Shown piece after piece: positions 12,616 through 24,813 of a stretch of DNA of 64,000 bases. Every line of letters starts with the position of its first letter. The first letter of the stretch is position 1. Made by a program: the position numbers and the translations under genes. Below the pieces are notes generated by a model. It was not told the origin of the DNA. It was given only the letters and a program-made list of their open reading frames with translations, and did no database searches. Source of the DNA: Histoplasma ohiense (lineage: Eukaryota; Ascomycota; Eurotiomycetes; Onygenales; Ajellomycetaceae); the NCBI GenBank assembly GCA_017607445.1, contig JAEVHH010000001.1, positions 5,890,001 through 5,954,000 on the forward strand, given 5' to 3'.

Positions 12616-13247
12616 ATGGCCGACCAACCCGCTATCAGGTTTGCGACTGAGGAGGGTGAGCCCAAGCATATCCCTTAATACATGAAACATGTTCATGAAA
12701 GCCAATTGGGTTCCTCCTAACTTCTCATCCAACAAACCCAGACATCCCCACAATCCTGCAATTCATCCAAGGGCTCGCCGCCTACGAAAACGCCTCGCAC
12801 GAAGTCGAAGCAACCGTCGACTCCCTCCGCGCAACTCTCTCCTTCCCTTCCTCCCCTCCCAAATGCTCAGGCACTTATACCCTCCTCGTCAGCCCGCCAG
12901 CCAGCCCCACTGACCCCACCCCGTCGCCTGCCGGCATGGCCATGTTTTTCTACAACTACTCGACCTGGCGCTCGGCACCGGGGATCTATCTCGAAGACCT
13001 ATTCGTGCAGCCAGAACAGCGGGGCAAATGGTACGGACTTGCTCTGCTGCGGCGATTGGCGGCAGAGGTATGCAAGGTTGGCGGGAAGCGATTGGAGTGG
13101 AGTGTGCTGCGGTGGAACGAGCCGAGCATCAAGTTCTATCAGAGCGAGAGTGTAGGGGCGAAGGGGATGGAGGAGTGGATGAAGATGATGGTGGATGGGG
13201 AGGCGCTGACGAAGCTGGCGGCGGCGGATAGGTCCTTGGGCGAATAG
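12616..13247 (+). CDS. GNAT-family N-acetyltransferase (SSAT-like)
   Basis: Exons 12616-12655 and 12742-13247 give 181 aa. The fold order is clear: N-terminal substrate-binding helix (DIPTILQFIQGLAAYE), the beta4 strand GMAMFFYNYSTWRS, IYLEDLFVQPEQRG, then the acetyl-CoA loop RGKWYGLALL, and the C-terminal WSVLRWNEPSIKFYQSE. IYLEDLFV and the RWNxxSIxFY element are typical of the spermidine/spermine and thialysine N1-acetyltransferase branch, so a small amine is the likely acceptor, using acetyl-CoA. The loop GKWYGLAL departs from the usual GxGxA/G. The polar C-terminal tail is short. The scramblase gene follows on the same strand after 635 bp. Confidence 0.88.
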
Positions 13248-13882
13248 TTGATTGATGTTTCAAATAGGCGTTTGCTTGCATAGTTGCCTGAAGCTCAACC
13301 TATGGCGCGGTTAGAATAATTTTCGGGGTGCTCTTCTGGAGTGTTTTGGAGTTCCCTCTGAAGCAAGTATATAGATTCTTTCTTGTAAATACCCCCTGGT
13401 TTTCTCCATGTCCATCACCTTCTGATCTAATACATTTAATTTCCAAGGTCACTGCTCCCTGGCGACGCTGATTTACGGCTACTGTTACCAGTCGAAGGGC
13501 AACCGCCCTTGGAATTCGGTAGCTAGCCCACAGAGCGGAACTTGATGTCTAGGTCAGGGTCAGGTACAGGTTACTCGTTTTTCCAGCTATTCAGTTCTTC
13601 ACTCGGACCCGTTTGATAGGGCTCAACTCCCCGTAGCCCTAACCCGGTCCATACTGGGCTAGCTCGATCGGATGCGCTGATGACGTAGCTGGCGATCTGG
13701 AGCTTTGTCACTGCGCTAAGCTCGAAACCGGGGAATTTGTTGGCAGAGCTTCGACGTCCAGCTATCCACTAACCACCAGCAGATAACAGCTATTTCCCAC
13801 GATAAATACACACCCTGCTATGAACTTCCCTCAGTAGCCGGATCGCTGTGCCTTATACGCTAGCCCCCAGTAGTTGCTAGCC
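13248..13882. other. Intergenic region upstream of the scramblase gene
   Basis: No ORF or RNA gene recognised. It presumably contains the acetyltransferase 3' UTR and the scramblase promoter. Confidence 0.5.
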
Positions 13883-14241
13883 ATGGGCGCCGACATCACC
13901 CATCAAATCACTTTGGCGGAGAATTTTGAGGTGGATTATGTTGTCCTTTACCGCTTCTCCAGCATTGGTTCGTGCTGATATTCCCAGTCCGTAGAACTGA
14001 GAATTCCATAGCTGACAGGTGTAGATAAAAATGAGGCGAAGGAGCAGTTCAAGAATCTCATCCGGGCTCTCTCGGATGTGGGGCTACAGACAGAGGTACG
14101 CCCGGGGATAGACCAGAGCCTTCTTATCTTTGTAAAGGCGCAGGAGAAATACTTGGGCAAAGCTCTGTATCGATCCAGGTACGGCCCCCCGTTCACGTGT
14201 GCCAATCAGTTCATTCACTCTTTGTCATTTCTACTTCTTTT

Positions 14242-14286
<45 letters not shown>

Positions 14287-16333
14287 CTTATCTCTTGTTT
14301 ATTTTTATTTTATTTCTATTTTTAACTTGTCCGCATATAGGGTACGAGACTGGCTGCATGGTGTGCGCAATTCACAGCCAGATCCCGATGCAAAAGGCTC
14401 ATGTGTCCCCGAGACTGATGCAGAACGACTCCTCATAGTCTACAATATGATCACTGCGCCCTCCAACGAGGGTGGTGCAGGAATCACTCCCAAGCAAGGC
14501 GAGTGGGATAATGTAGACTCAATCTTCCCGCTGCACGACAAGCTCCTGAACAAGACCTGGATAAAAGCCTGGACGAGCAAAACATTCCTCACCGCGGATG
14601 ACCTTGACCAGATCCGGAACCACCATGGTGAAAAGATCGGCTTCTACTTCGCCTTCCTGCAGTCGTATTTCTCATTTCTCATCTTCCCCGCAAGCTTTGG
14701 TGTTGCGTGTTGGGTCCTACTGGGCAATTTCTCAATCGTTTATGCAATCGTGAACTGTCTGTCATGCGTCGTGTTTACTGAAATGTGGAAGCGGCAGGAA
14801 AGCGACTTGCGGATTCGCTGGCAGGTGAAAAACGTTTCCGAAATCCACACGAAACGACGGGAGTTTAAGTACCTTTCAAAATCTATTGATCCCGCAACTG
14901 GCGAGGAGTCATTTGTATTCCCGTCAACCACGCGGTTGGGCAGGCAGCTTTTGCAGGCGCCGTTTGCGATTGCCGCAGTTCTTGCATTGGGCACTCTGAT
15001 AGCCACTTGTTTTGCGATTGAGATATTCATTTCCGAGGTCTACACAGGGCCCTTCAAGTCATACTTGGTGTTCATTCCCACGATTTTGCTCTCTCTATTT
15101 GTCCCGACGATCTCCGCCGTTTTAACCAGTATCGCCAAACGACTTACCGATTACGAAAACTATGAAACGCAGGACAGCTATGACCTAGCTCTAACTCACA
15201 AAATCTTCGTTCTCAACTTTATCACATCCTACCTCCCGGTTTTCCTTACTGCCTTCGTCTACGTGCCATTCGGCAAGGTAATAGTGCCGTACCTCGACTT
15301 ATTCAATCTAACCGGGAACCCATTCGCACAAACTTCGGAGAAAGACCAGCTACAAACGTCCGCAACCCCCTTCCAAATCAACCCATCCCGACTACGCAAG
15401 CAGGTTATTTATTTCACCGTCACGGCTCAGATAGTTAACCAGGGCCTCGAGATCGTCCTTCCGTATGCCAAACGCAAGCTCACCCGGAAGTACCAAAAAT
15501 ACACGGAAGAAAACGCCAAATCCAAAAAGAACAGTGGCTCGTCCACCCCTGGGCCTGGCACGGCTGCTATACCAGAAGACGCACCCGGCGAATCCGACTT
15601 CCTCACCCGGGTCCGCGACGAGGCAACGCTCACCGAATACGACGTCACCACCGACTTCCGCGAAATGTGCGTTCAATTCGGCTACCTCTCTCTCTTCTCC
15701 GTCGTCTGGCCGCTCGTGCCGCTCTCCTTCCTGATAAATAACTGGATCGAGCTGCGCTCCGACTTCGTCAAGATCTGTCTCGAGTGCCGGCGGCCCGTCC
15801 CCTTGCGGTCCGACAGCATCGGGTCCTGGGTGCAGTCGATCGAGTTCCTCGCATGGCTAGGCAGCATCACGAACGCGGCTCTGGTGTATCTGTTCTCCAA
15901 CGACGGCGTGGGGCCGGACGGCAGTCCCTCGCAGATCACCGGGTGGGTGTTGCTGCTAGTCATATTTTTCGCGGAGCATATATACCTCGTCATGCGGCTG
16001 GTGGTGCAGGTGGGGATATCGAAAATCGAGACACCGGCAACGCGCCAGGAGCGTCTGGCGCGGTATCTAGTGCGGAAACAGTATTTCGACGCAACGCTGG
16101 CGCGGGAGAGGCGGAAGGAGAAGGCACAGGGTTCTCACTGCGGGGGGCCAGAGGAGACGAGGATCACGCGGGAATCGCTCGAGGAGGATGCGCGACGAAT
16201 GAGCCAGCACGACTCATCAGCGGCAGATGTGTTCTGGGGCCGACAGCGAGGGGCGTGGGAGGCGAGTGTTGTTGGCGAGGGGATCATTGATGCAGAGTCG
16301 AGCACAGGGAAAGAGGAGAAGAAGGCACAATAG
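13883..16333 (+). CDS. TMEM16/anoctamin-family protein (Ist2/afTMEM16-like lipid scramblase)
   Basis: Exons 13883-13967, 14019-14178 and 14341-16333 give 745 aa, close to the Aspergillus and Nectria TMEM16 scramblases. The N-terminal cytosolic domain (YVVLYRF...VRPGIDQSLLIFVKA) is followed by about ten membrane helices beginning at GFYFAFLQSYFSFLIFPASFG. The conserved anoctamin segment NNWIELRSDFVKI carries acidic residues that bind Ca2+ in the family, and a long charged helix (RQERLARYLVRKQYF) ends the protein. Fungal members scramble phospholipids in a Ca2+-dependent way, and yeast Ist2 also tethers cortical ER to plasma membrane. The long basic lipid-binding tail of Ist2 is absent, so a scramblase role is favoured. 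The second intron holds a T33/A11 tract. Confidence 0.93.
14243..14286. repeat. T33-A11 homopolymer tract in scramblase intron 2
   Basis: Thirty-three T followed directly by eleven A within the 162-nt intron. The junction can fold back on itself. Assembly length of such a run is unreliable. Confidence 0.9.
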
Positions 16334-16778
16334 TATAGTTGTTGGAACTGAAGGTGTGGTTGAGAGCAGAAGCGTAATCTCGGAGGGTGAATGGTGTGCC
16401 GGTTGGTTTTTGTTTTCTTTTTGTTTTTATCATCATCATTTTATCACTGATAGCAACATGCGGCAGAAACATTGGTATGTATCTGTCTTTGCAATGCTTC
16501 CATATGTTCCCCTTTCGTTACAGGGTTTGCCCTAACTTTTCCCCTGCCGTTTGATTCCCGCTTAGCCCCCCTTTCCCCCTATTTAGCTGCCAATGACGAT
16601 TTCGATTCTACGCACAATCTAAAAACGGAGAAATCCAATTCCATTCAATATCCGTGGAGGATAAAAAAAAAAAAATAAGATAGATAATACATATATCCCG
16701 CGGTCCAGTTCCCGGCCAAATAGTATTATTGTTCGTTCTCCAGTGTAACCATAAAAAAAAAAAAACCTTCGTCTTCGT
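16334..16778. other. 3' flank between scramblase and tRNA genes
   Basis: No gene seen. An A13 run at 16753-16765 reads as T13 directly downstream of the minus-strand tRNA and fits an RNA polymerase III terminator. Confidence 0.55.
16753..16765 (-). terminator. Pol III T-run terminator of tRNA-iMet
   Basis: On the minus strand a run of 13 T begins 13 nt past the tRNA 3' end, as expected for RNA polymerase III termination. Confidence 0.75.
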
Positions 16779-16850
16779 TAGCATGTCTTGGTTTCGATCC
16801 AAGGTCCTCCGGGTTATGAGCCCGGCGCGCTTCCGCTGCGCCAACATGCT
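16779..16850 (-). tRNA. Initiator tRNA-Met (CAT)
   Basis: A 72-nt intronless cloverleaf: 7-bp acceptor AGCATGT/ACATGCT with discriminator A, D arm GCGC-AGCGGAA-GCGC, anticodon arm CCGGG-CTCATAA-CCCGG, five-base variable loop, T arm CTTGG-ATCGAAA-CCAAG. Three hallmarks mark it as the initiator rather than elongator: the A1:U72 pair, three consecutive G:C pairs in the anticodon stem, and A54/A60 in the T loop (AUCGAAA instead of TTC). The body closely resembles yeast initiator tRNA. It delivers methionine to the start codon in the 43S complex. Box B (GGATCGAAACC) is internal. Confidence 0.97.
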
Positions 16851-17831
16851 TGGCCTTCGCTGGAGTGGCGCATTTGGTTCGTATTAGCCACTAACCTTTT
16901 GTCTTAGTCAGCTGAGTCATCCACTGATCTAGACTGGGCCAAACCCCTTTGGAGGAAGTTGACCCTCGAAAAAGCAGCTCAGGTATGTTACCACGGGGCG
17001 AGAGAGAGAGGGGGCGGACCAACTACCGAATCCAATCTCAGACTTCCCAGATCGGGGATCCGCGCCAACACCTTTTAATTACAGCTAGGAAGTACCACGC
17101 AGCGTTGGTAGGAGAAGAAGATGAGAAGTCGGGGGAAATAAAGCCCATCATTTGCTCATGCTCTACTCCGTAGTTAGAATAGGCAATAGATATGATATAA
17201 CTACATCTGTACGGGTATAAACGAAACCCTCAGCGATAGCTGCCAACTAACTCTCAGAAAAGATCGTGTTACACGCGAGTTTCGTTGCGCTCTGGCTACT
17301 CTTTCGGCTATATTTCTAGCCTAACTCGGCGTAGATTTAAACCGCATCCAGATATTCCCGGTCGAACACCAATGCGATGGTGTTACTCCTCTCCGGGAGA
17401 TCCGAGTTAGTTCGTCATTGTCAGACTCTGGCTGCTGAGTAAGCGCCAAGATCTCGATCGGGGCCCGCCTTAATAATCCATGATTCATCCGCTGCTGACT
17501 GATCCAGTTTCTTCTTCTCCATCTATAACTTGCAAAATCTCGAGGCTTCAACGAGAGCGACAGCGAGGGTTTGATGTTCAGATATCGCGTTATTCCCTTC
17601 TTCGGCCTTTAGGATCCTGTGATTGCCACTCGCCGACTGACAAAGTCCACGACAGCGACAAGGGGCAGAGACATTCCTCTACTTCGCCGTGACCCCGTAC
17701 CGTACCCCGTTGCTGCTGACTACTCCCCGCCGCCGCCGATTAAATAACTCCTTACTCATCTTCTCATCATCCATTCGCCACCAAGTTTCCCATCCAAGCG
17801 CATCTTGAGCTATCTCATTCTCAGGTAGATT
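16851..17831. other. Upstream region of kapC
   Basis: No gene seen. CT-rich and TC-rich stretches precede the kapC start codon, probably promoter and 5' UTR. Confidence 0.5.
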
Positions 17832-19121
17832 ATGAGCTCGCAGCACGCGCTAGCTCCAGCGCCTCATCCCCAAATGCAAGACCTCAAAAACCAAGTCCAG
17901 GTGGGAGTTCTCTCGCTTCCCTTCCCTTCCCTTCCCTTCCACCTATTACAATATTTATGAGGACCGTTTTATTAATTCAATTGCCCTCAACAGGACCATG
18001 CCGATCAGGGTGAGATTCCATCCCAATTCCTACGCGTAGATCCATATCTACCTCCAAGTACGCTGTCACTCACTGCTGTCATACAGTCCTCCACGACCAG
18101 CTCCTGGCTGCTCAGGCGCAGCATCTCCATCAATCCCACCCCCACCCTCACACTCACGCTCACCACGCCCCTCCTCCGCCCCGTCCAACGCCCGGCGCAT
18201 CAGCCGCCTCGGTGCGCGACCCAAACAATACCAATAACGCCAATACAGCCAACATCACCATCGACCCAGCAATTGCTGGAGCTTCCGCGATGATCCATTC
18301 GCCACCAACTACAGTGGCAACCACAGCCCAGGGACATGCGCCTGATCTCCCCATGGAAGACCACGCCGACGGGCGCAAAACCTACGGCAAACGCGAATTA
18401 TCCACCTCCAAACGTGCCGCGCAGAACCGGGCTGCTCAGGTATGTGGTCTCATTCCCCACCCTCCCCTATAGTATATATCATGCTCTTGACAAAAATTCC
18501 CGACGCGACCACTGACACGTCATGCCAATATCCACACAGAGAGCCTTCCGCCAACGCAAAGAAGGCTACATCCGCAAACTCGAAGAACAAGTAAAAGACT
18601 ATGAAATCCTCGTCGAAAATTACAAAGCCATCCAGGCCGAGAACTACCAGCTGCGCGAGTATATCATCTCTCTCCAATCGCGCCTCATCGACTCGCAGAA
18701 CGAAGTCCCCGAGCTTCCGGGAAACATCGACCTGTCGCAACCGCGGAATGACCCCCCTGCACCCGCCATCAATTCCTCGACCACTGCCGGAGTCACTGCA
18801 GGGAACGCCGCTGAGACCGCCGGTGGCGGTGGTGGGGCCAGCGCAGGCGACCAGGCGGAGGTCAGCGCATTGAATCGCATTGCCGTCGCGGGACTGGGGA
18901 TGCGGAAGCATCAGCATGAGGAGGCAGCGTTCTTGGGGAACAACGGCGAATCCTCTGGTAATCATGCCAATGTCGGTGCGGGTGTGAATAACGGCAATGT
19001 GAATGTGAATGCGGAGGCGGATTCTCCCTCGAAAAGGATGCGGTTCGATGGGTTGCCGGATGTTGAGATCGGGGTTGGGGTGGGTATTGGGGATGGCGTC
19101 AAGGGAGAGGTCGCGTCGTGA
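17832..19121 (+). CDS. kapC: bZIP transcription factor KapC (AP-1/Yap-like)
   Basis: Exons 17832-17900, 17994-18009 (16 nt), 18087-18439 and 18540-19121 give 339 aa. The N-terminal DHADQ + VLHDQLLAAQAQ segment, the TYGKRELSTSKRAAQ lead-in and the post-zipper SQNEVPELPGNIDL motif are diagnostic of the KapC family. The basic region NRAAQRAFRQRK is split by intron 3 exactly between AAQ and RAF, and is followed by a leucine zipper (LEEQVKDYEILVENYKAIQAE...LREYIISLQSRL). The C terminus is Gly/Ala/Asn-rich and disordered. It should bind DNA as a dimer in the nucleus at Yap-type sites; the target genes are not known from sequence. The 16-nt second exon is easily missed by gene finders. A T31 run follows in the 3' region. 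Confidence 0.95.
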
Positions 19122-19175
19122 CGGTGACCGCGCTCCCACGGTGAAAGGGAACGAAAAGCGGTATCTGTATTTTTT

Positions 19176-19209
<34 letters not shown>

Positions 19210-20716
19210 GTCATGGTTTCCTTACTGCAAGTGGCTGAATTATATTAGCCAAGGGAGAGTAAGTTGAGGGGAAGCACAATGTCCGACGGGAAGGGAAATC
19301 GAAAAATGAATAAAAGTTGCTCAGAAACAGGGAAAACCCCCAATACCCCTCCCCTTATGACTGATTCGTCCTGTTATACACTGTTATACCAGACAGCAAG
19401 TTCCGAAAATCCCCATCCCCATCCCCCTCCACGTCTCCCCCCTTATGACATGCCCTGTTATTCCCTCCTGGCGTTCGGAGGCTATTTTTCCGTTCACTTC
19501 ATCTGCTCTGATTTACTCTGTGAGAACCCAGTCCGGTCGCGTTCTGTTCACTCTCCATCCGTATCAAAATCTTCTCAAGTTGCTCCTATCCTCACCCCCC
19601 ATCTCCTGCTGATACGACCGCCATAAAAATGGCCATTTTCCGTTTCTCATCGTTGTCATTTTTCTAACTTCCTTGTTCTTATTGTTCTTATTTATTATAT
19701 TATCTCCTTTTCCTTTAATTTTATCTGACAGTACCTTAGCCCTGTTCCTGGGATCTGTTCCCGTTAAACCCTCTCCTCCCCTACTTACCTAGTATCCCCG
19801 TCCTATGTAATTCCGCCGTCTCGGTAGTTTATCTTTCTGTTCTGAAATGTTCTCTTCTCTCTGCTATAAAGTTTTCCGTTTCGTTTCAATTTCCCCTATC
19901 CTGTCTCACTGTCTCAGGCATGTGTGTATCTGTGTACCTATGTATCTAGTATCGGGGCTAACCAGCCCGCGTCTCCTCCTCCAGCTCTCAACTCCAGCGC
20001 TGGCTCCTACGTTGAGCTCCCGAGTGCGCGAGAGGGCGGGTTCGCGCGTCTGCTGTGGCGTTTAGTGGAAATATATCCTTTTGTTCCTGTCATACTTTCT
20101 CGACCGATTCTCTGGCTTTGGCTTTATTCAGCTATTTATTTTTTCCTTTATTTATCTTGCTCTCTCTCGCTCTCTTCCCCCCCCCCCCTTTATTTCAATC
20201 GCCATCTAACGATTATTCAACTTACCTTAAGCCTGTGAGATTCGAAACCCCCGTTCAGTGGTATTTGAGTTTCATTCCGTGAAGGAGTGTTTTTACGTAG
20301 TAAACAGGTGATGTGATATAAAAGGCACATCGCGGTGCAAGGTTGGATGGACTGAGGGGGGAAACAAGTACTTGTTTTCATTACTTTTGATTTCTCTCTT
20401 CTGTCCTTCCGTGGCCGTCAAACCCCATTTTTTGTTCTCTGGTTTGACTGTTTGAGAGAGTACTGCTGCTAGGCAGGGAAACGGACTCAGAGATGACAAC
20501 AACGTAGAAGTATCATTACATTTCATTCATATAGTTACCACCGTTGTGTTTAAAGCTACATTCCATTCCATTCCATTGATTGCATCCCATCCCCATACTC
20601 CAAATACCATCCAATACGCAAAATAAACGACTAAGTCCACGCGTTCCAAGCATTCCCCAAATTGTGCTCCTATCACATCCACACGGTTAGCTTCTCAACT
20701 ATAACAACCATCAAAC
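19122..20716. other. Long pyrimidine-rich region between convergent kapC and ARP5
   Basis: No coding gene over 1.6 kb. The + strand is strongly T/C-rich between about 19370 and 20260, including C9 at 20180-20188. Such length between convergent genes could mean long 3' UTRs or a non-coding transcript. Confidence 0.5.
19178..19208. repeat. T31 homopolymer after kapC
   Basis: A run of 31 T about 57 nt beyond the kapC stop codon, probably in the 3' UTR. Confidence 0.9.
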
Positions 20717-23251
20717 TCACAAAGCAAACGCAACACCCGGAATGTGATAAAACATTACCTTAATATACTCCCCTCCCTTCTCCAACCATTCCTGCCGACT
20801 GACTGACGCACTCTGAAACTCACTGCCACTAGCCCACTCCGCCGCACCCTTCCACGCATCCAATACCGCATTCCCCGCTCTCCTGACTTTCAGGACCGAC
20901 CCCATCTCCACCGGCAGCAGCGACCGGAACTCTGTCGCAAACCTCTCGTCAAACCCCTTGAACAGCGAATTGCCGCCCGTAATAAATACATCCCTCAGCA
21001 GCCGCGCCCGCTCCTGACCCGATGAAAATCGCTGCTGGTTAACAATATCCGCCGCAATCTCCACAAGACCCGCCTGATCCAGTCCCGCAATCGCCGACGG
21101 CTGAAATACGGTTTCGGGAACCCGGATGCGCTCCACGTTGAGATGGAGCTGGTGCGCCTCGCGCGTGCTCTCCGGGTCAAACGGCCAGGGACCCCGCAGG
21201 AACATGTGGATCAGGCTCTTGGTCCAGTCCGACTGCGCGTCCAGAGTGTGGTTTTCCGTGAAGAGCGGGTCGTGCTCCAGGAGCTGCTGTTCAATCGCGC
21301 GGAGTTGGGTGGGGATGTCGATTTCGTCGTTTCCGTCATCGTCGGAGGTGGCACCTGCTGCGTCTGGTCCTGTGGCGACGGTGCGGTAGACGCGCCAGTC
21401 GTCGTCATTGGCGCCAAAGGTGTCGTCGTCGGTGCCGCGCCGGCGCTTCTTGGTGGGCGTGTCGGAGGCGAGGTTTGCGAGGGTTTTCATGCGCATTTGG
21501 CTTGCGAGTGATTTGCGGTTGCCTAGGTCGGCCTTCAGGCGTTCTTTTTCTTTCAGTTTTTGGAGGAGGGCCTATAGAGTTTGATTGTCACTAAACGGTT
21601 TCTTGTATAAACATGCGGAGTAAGGGCACTAAATACCTCGCGAGCCTGCCTCCGCTCTTCGATCCACTGGTCAAAATTGTTTTCCCGCTTCTCATTATCC
21701 AACCGCTCTTCCTCGGCCAGACGGGCCTTTTCCATTTCCTTTTCTGCCTTGGCACGTTGTCTTGCTTCGATGTTCGATTTCATGAGTCGCTGGTGACGCT
21801 TCTCTTTTAAGCCGGCCTCGTCCAACTCTTCGTCAGGAACATCTAGCAACGGGAAGGTAGCTTCCTCTTGTTCTTCAGTCTCCTCATTTCCTAGGTCTTT
21901 GCTGCGAGATTTTTTGATGGATCTCTCGAGATCACGTATCGTGCGTTCCAAATGCGCTTCATCCTTCATATCTTCCGCCTCTAGGATACGCTTTACTTCC
22001 TTCTTCGTTTCAGACGCGAGTCCTTGCTGTAGGTCTTTGTAATATTCCAGCTCCTGTTCCTTTTTCATCAGCTTCTCCAATCGTATCTTCGCAGCTTGTT
22101 CTTGCAGTCGTCTGCCGCTTTCTTTTTTCCTCTCTGCAATTCTGGCTAGCTCTTCTTCCGTCTTCTCGACGACAACGTGTTCCGTAAACGGGTATTGGAT
22201 GACACGGTTCCTGTCCTCCAACCCTGTCCAATCAAGATAACTCGATAGCTCCCGATCGTAGTCAGTCGAAACATAACAATGCTCATGGACCAATTGCGTT
22301 ATTTGGTGCTCCGTCATGCGGTCCGGGAATGTAGGGTATTTCAATTTCAATAGCTTCATCATGAAGTCGGCCGCTTGTTGGCCACCCCAGTTCAACCGTG
22401 AGGAATTCGACAAGAGCGCCTTAGAATTGAGAACGGGGATGACATGCGTGGAAGCGTGGGATGAGGAAATCACGAGCCCGTCCGTCCCGCGGTTGTATCG
22501 GTATGAGAAGAGGGAGTCAATACCGTAGGCAACTGCGGGGGCAGAATAACATTCGAACAGAATCTCATTCATCACTAGTGCTCGTCAGCCGACATATGAC
22601 AAGTATATCTATGCCAAAGGAAGGGGGACAGGGGGCATACTTCTCCTCGTGTAGCCCAGATTAGCAATAGGTTCTGTTAGAACGATTGGCCTATCAACAC
22701 CGCCATTCGCCCCGTCTACCCCCAGCTTCAGGAATATATAATCCAGCACGCCTTCCATGACGTCCCAGTTGCCAATGACGCTTGATCCCGGGTCGAAAGC
22801 ATTCCGCACCTGGCCGCGCGTGGTCGCGTCGACGTAGGCATCGTATCCCACAAAATGGCACGTCCGGTTGAACTTGCGATCGCGATACTTGGCCATGACC
22901 GGCGGGATGATGAATCGAGGGGATTTGTCAAAGGACCATCCTGCCTTAACCAGGTAGGAGCCTGGCCAGGGAAACGCAATATATATATATCAGTAAAGTA
23001 GTTGGGCTAGATTGTACATATGGCATATATGGCAGTAAAAGTGAGATATGCGCACCATTGTCAATCACGATGGCGCTGGAGCTCGTTGCCTGTCGACTCT
23101 GTTCATAGCCCTCTGGCTGAGGGGGCATGTAGCCCTTGAACGGCGGCTCTTGGACAGGATAAAGCTTAGGTGGCGGCTTTGGGTCATTTTTCTGAAAAAT
23201 ATCAGCCGCCGTTCGAGGGGCGGCAAGTATGCGGGTAGAAGTTATCGTCAT
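20717..23251 (-). CDS. ARP5: Actin-related protein Arp5 (INO80 complex)
   Basis: Exons 23251-23056, 22961-22641, 22574-21637 and 21571-20717 join in phase to 769 aa. The actin fold is interrupted as in Arp5: the nucleotide-binding DNGSYLVKAGW near residue 65, NWDVMEGVLDYIF, LTEPIANLGYTRR, MMNEILFECYSAPAVAYGIDSLFSY and a late ITGGNSLFKGFDERF phosphate-2 motif. A large charged coiled-coil insertion of roughly 300 residues (EELARIAERKKESGRRLQEQ... to the QMRMKT region) is the Arp5-specific insertion domain. Arp5 pairs with Ies6 as a module of INO80 that contacts the nucleosome and couples ATP hydrolysis to sliding. IES6 lies 1.6 kb away. The C-terminal YIKVMFYHIPGVAFAL is longer than in actin. 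Confidence 0.96.
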
Positions 23252-23908
23252 TGAGACCGGGATGGATGAGGCGACGGAGGGGATATGCGGAGGATGAGAG
23301 CTGTCCGGCGGAGATCAACCTAGCTTGCAGAAGAGAGATGGGGGCGCATTGTCATAGATAGGTTCCTAGGAATTGAGCTGGTAGGGTTTACAATCGGCAG
23401 TAGTTAGATTTAACGGTGGCGGCTGGGGTAGTTTGACGTGAAGCCGAATGGATAAAAAAATACAGTTGAAGTTGGTTTCTTGCTTTTTGTTGGCAGAACC
23501 ACCATTGAAATAAATATTTAAATTATACGGCGACGCTCTGAAATATTCAAGTCAAACGTATCCAACAGCAATTTCGATATTTCAATATATCATATGTCAT
23601 ATTCAATAAATAACTAAGCATTATACATATATGCCATATGAATTACCCCATAGATGCTATATACACTCGGCGCCCGTTTCCAGTTAAATTTATACCCCAC
23701 AGGGGAAATATATTTATGCCGTGACTAGGAATGAGAATCACTCAGCCAAAAAAAAAAAAAAAAAAAAAGAGAAAAGAAAAAGAAAACAAATCTCATCCTT
23801 CCCAACTCCATAAAGTCATTGCCTCATTTATAGATTCACATAATTTCATTTCGCCATAGTGAAACCGAACCAGAGTATAAAATACTCCATAACTTCCAAC
23901 GACATAGG
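23252..23908. other. Region between DAD4 and ARP5 (same strand)
   Basis: AT-rich, no gene. It includes an A21 run at 23748-23768. It must contain the ARP5 promoter and DAD4 3' UTR. Confidence 0.5.
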
Positions 23909-24420
23909 TTATACCGGGTCCTTCAACTCCTCCGTAGCTGCACACACAGAAGAGCAAGCATTAGCAAACGCAGAAGTAGCCAACTAATCGTAGCTGTGAT
24001 ATCTTCCAGAAAGCGAAGCCGCAGGACGGAAAACACACACCTTCGAGATGAAAAAGCACATTGGACTGGTAGTTCTTAAACATCTGCGCGACCAGCTCGA
24101 CGTTCATGTTCTGCACGTTGACTTCCTGCTCATTCACAGGCATTAGCATAACCCCTTTCTATTTCATAGACGGATATATATATGAATAGATATACGCACC
24201 TGCAGATTCTTATTCAATACCATGATCGCTTCGTTGAGTTTCTCCTGGAGCGTTTTTGTTATTATTAGGATACATCATCATATACCCCCATACAGTCCGG
24301 CCGTAAAGAGACAGTGTGACGTATGAAGGAGACATAGAAACGTACGACATTAGAGATGATGCGGGAGAGTAGAAGACTTTGCTGGTGTTCGTGGGGGCTC
24401 TCCTGGATTGCGGTTAGCAT
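23909..24420 (-). CDS. DAD4: DASH/Dam1 complex subunit Dad4
   Basis: Four small exons (24420-24346, 24244-24200, 24125-24041, 23937-23909) give 77 aa, near the usual 72. The protein is almost entirely the family signature: SPHEHQQSLLLSRIISNV, EKLNEAIMVLNKNLQ, EVNVQNMNVELVAQMFKNYQ, SNVLFHLEATEELKDPV. Dad4 is one of the ten subunits of the DASH/Dam1 ring that couples kinetochores to spindle microtubule ends. It is helical with no domains beyond the coiled coil. With three introns in 234 coding bases it is easy to miss. It shares a 393-bp divergent promoter region with IES6. Confidence 0.96.
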
Positions 24421-24813
24421 CTGTATGCATGCAACTCCAAGGTATTGTAGCTGGGAGAGGTTTTACCATGGTGGCAATGGTCTGTGTTCTATAGAGAGAT
24501 GTCCTCCAACCAGAAGAGAGAAGGACTCTCGTTGCAGTCTCTTACTGAGTGGCCTTATTCCAATTCCCTCCTCCGTTGATAGTCCTCTGCTCGATTCTCG
24601 CTTGTTGGTCGACTTGTTGATAAGCCCTGCTTTTATCCGAATGTTTGCAACCCTGACAAACACCCAACAGCTCAAGCAATCGCATCTCCATATCTGCAAT
24701 TCTTTCCTTTCAACATTCACATCTTCTTCTTCAATCTTTGATTGTTTCCACCATATAACTATACACGACTCTACCCTAGTCCGTTCATCTAATCCCAACC
24801 TACACCCACAACC
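24421..24813. promoter_or_regulatory. Shared divergent promoter region DAD4 / IES6
   Basis: 393 bp separate the two start codons on opposite strands. No gene lies within. Pyrimidine-rich stretches precede the IES6 start. Specific factor sites were not identified. Confidence 0.55.

Noticed and set aside
15784..16290. 168-codon plus ORF within the scramblase exon
   Set aside because: Alternative frame of a well-conserved TMEM16 exon; Arg/Gly-rich translation without domains.
18450..19214. 254-codon minus-strand ORF over kapC exon 4
   Set aside because: It is the antisense shadow of the bZIP coding exon; composition mirrors it and its N terminus is translated poly-A/T.
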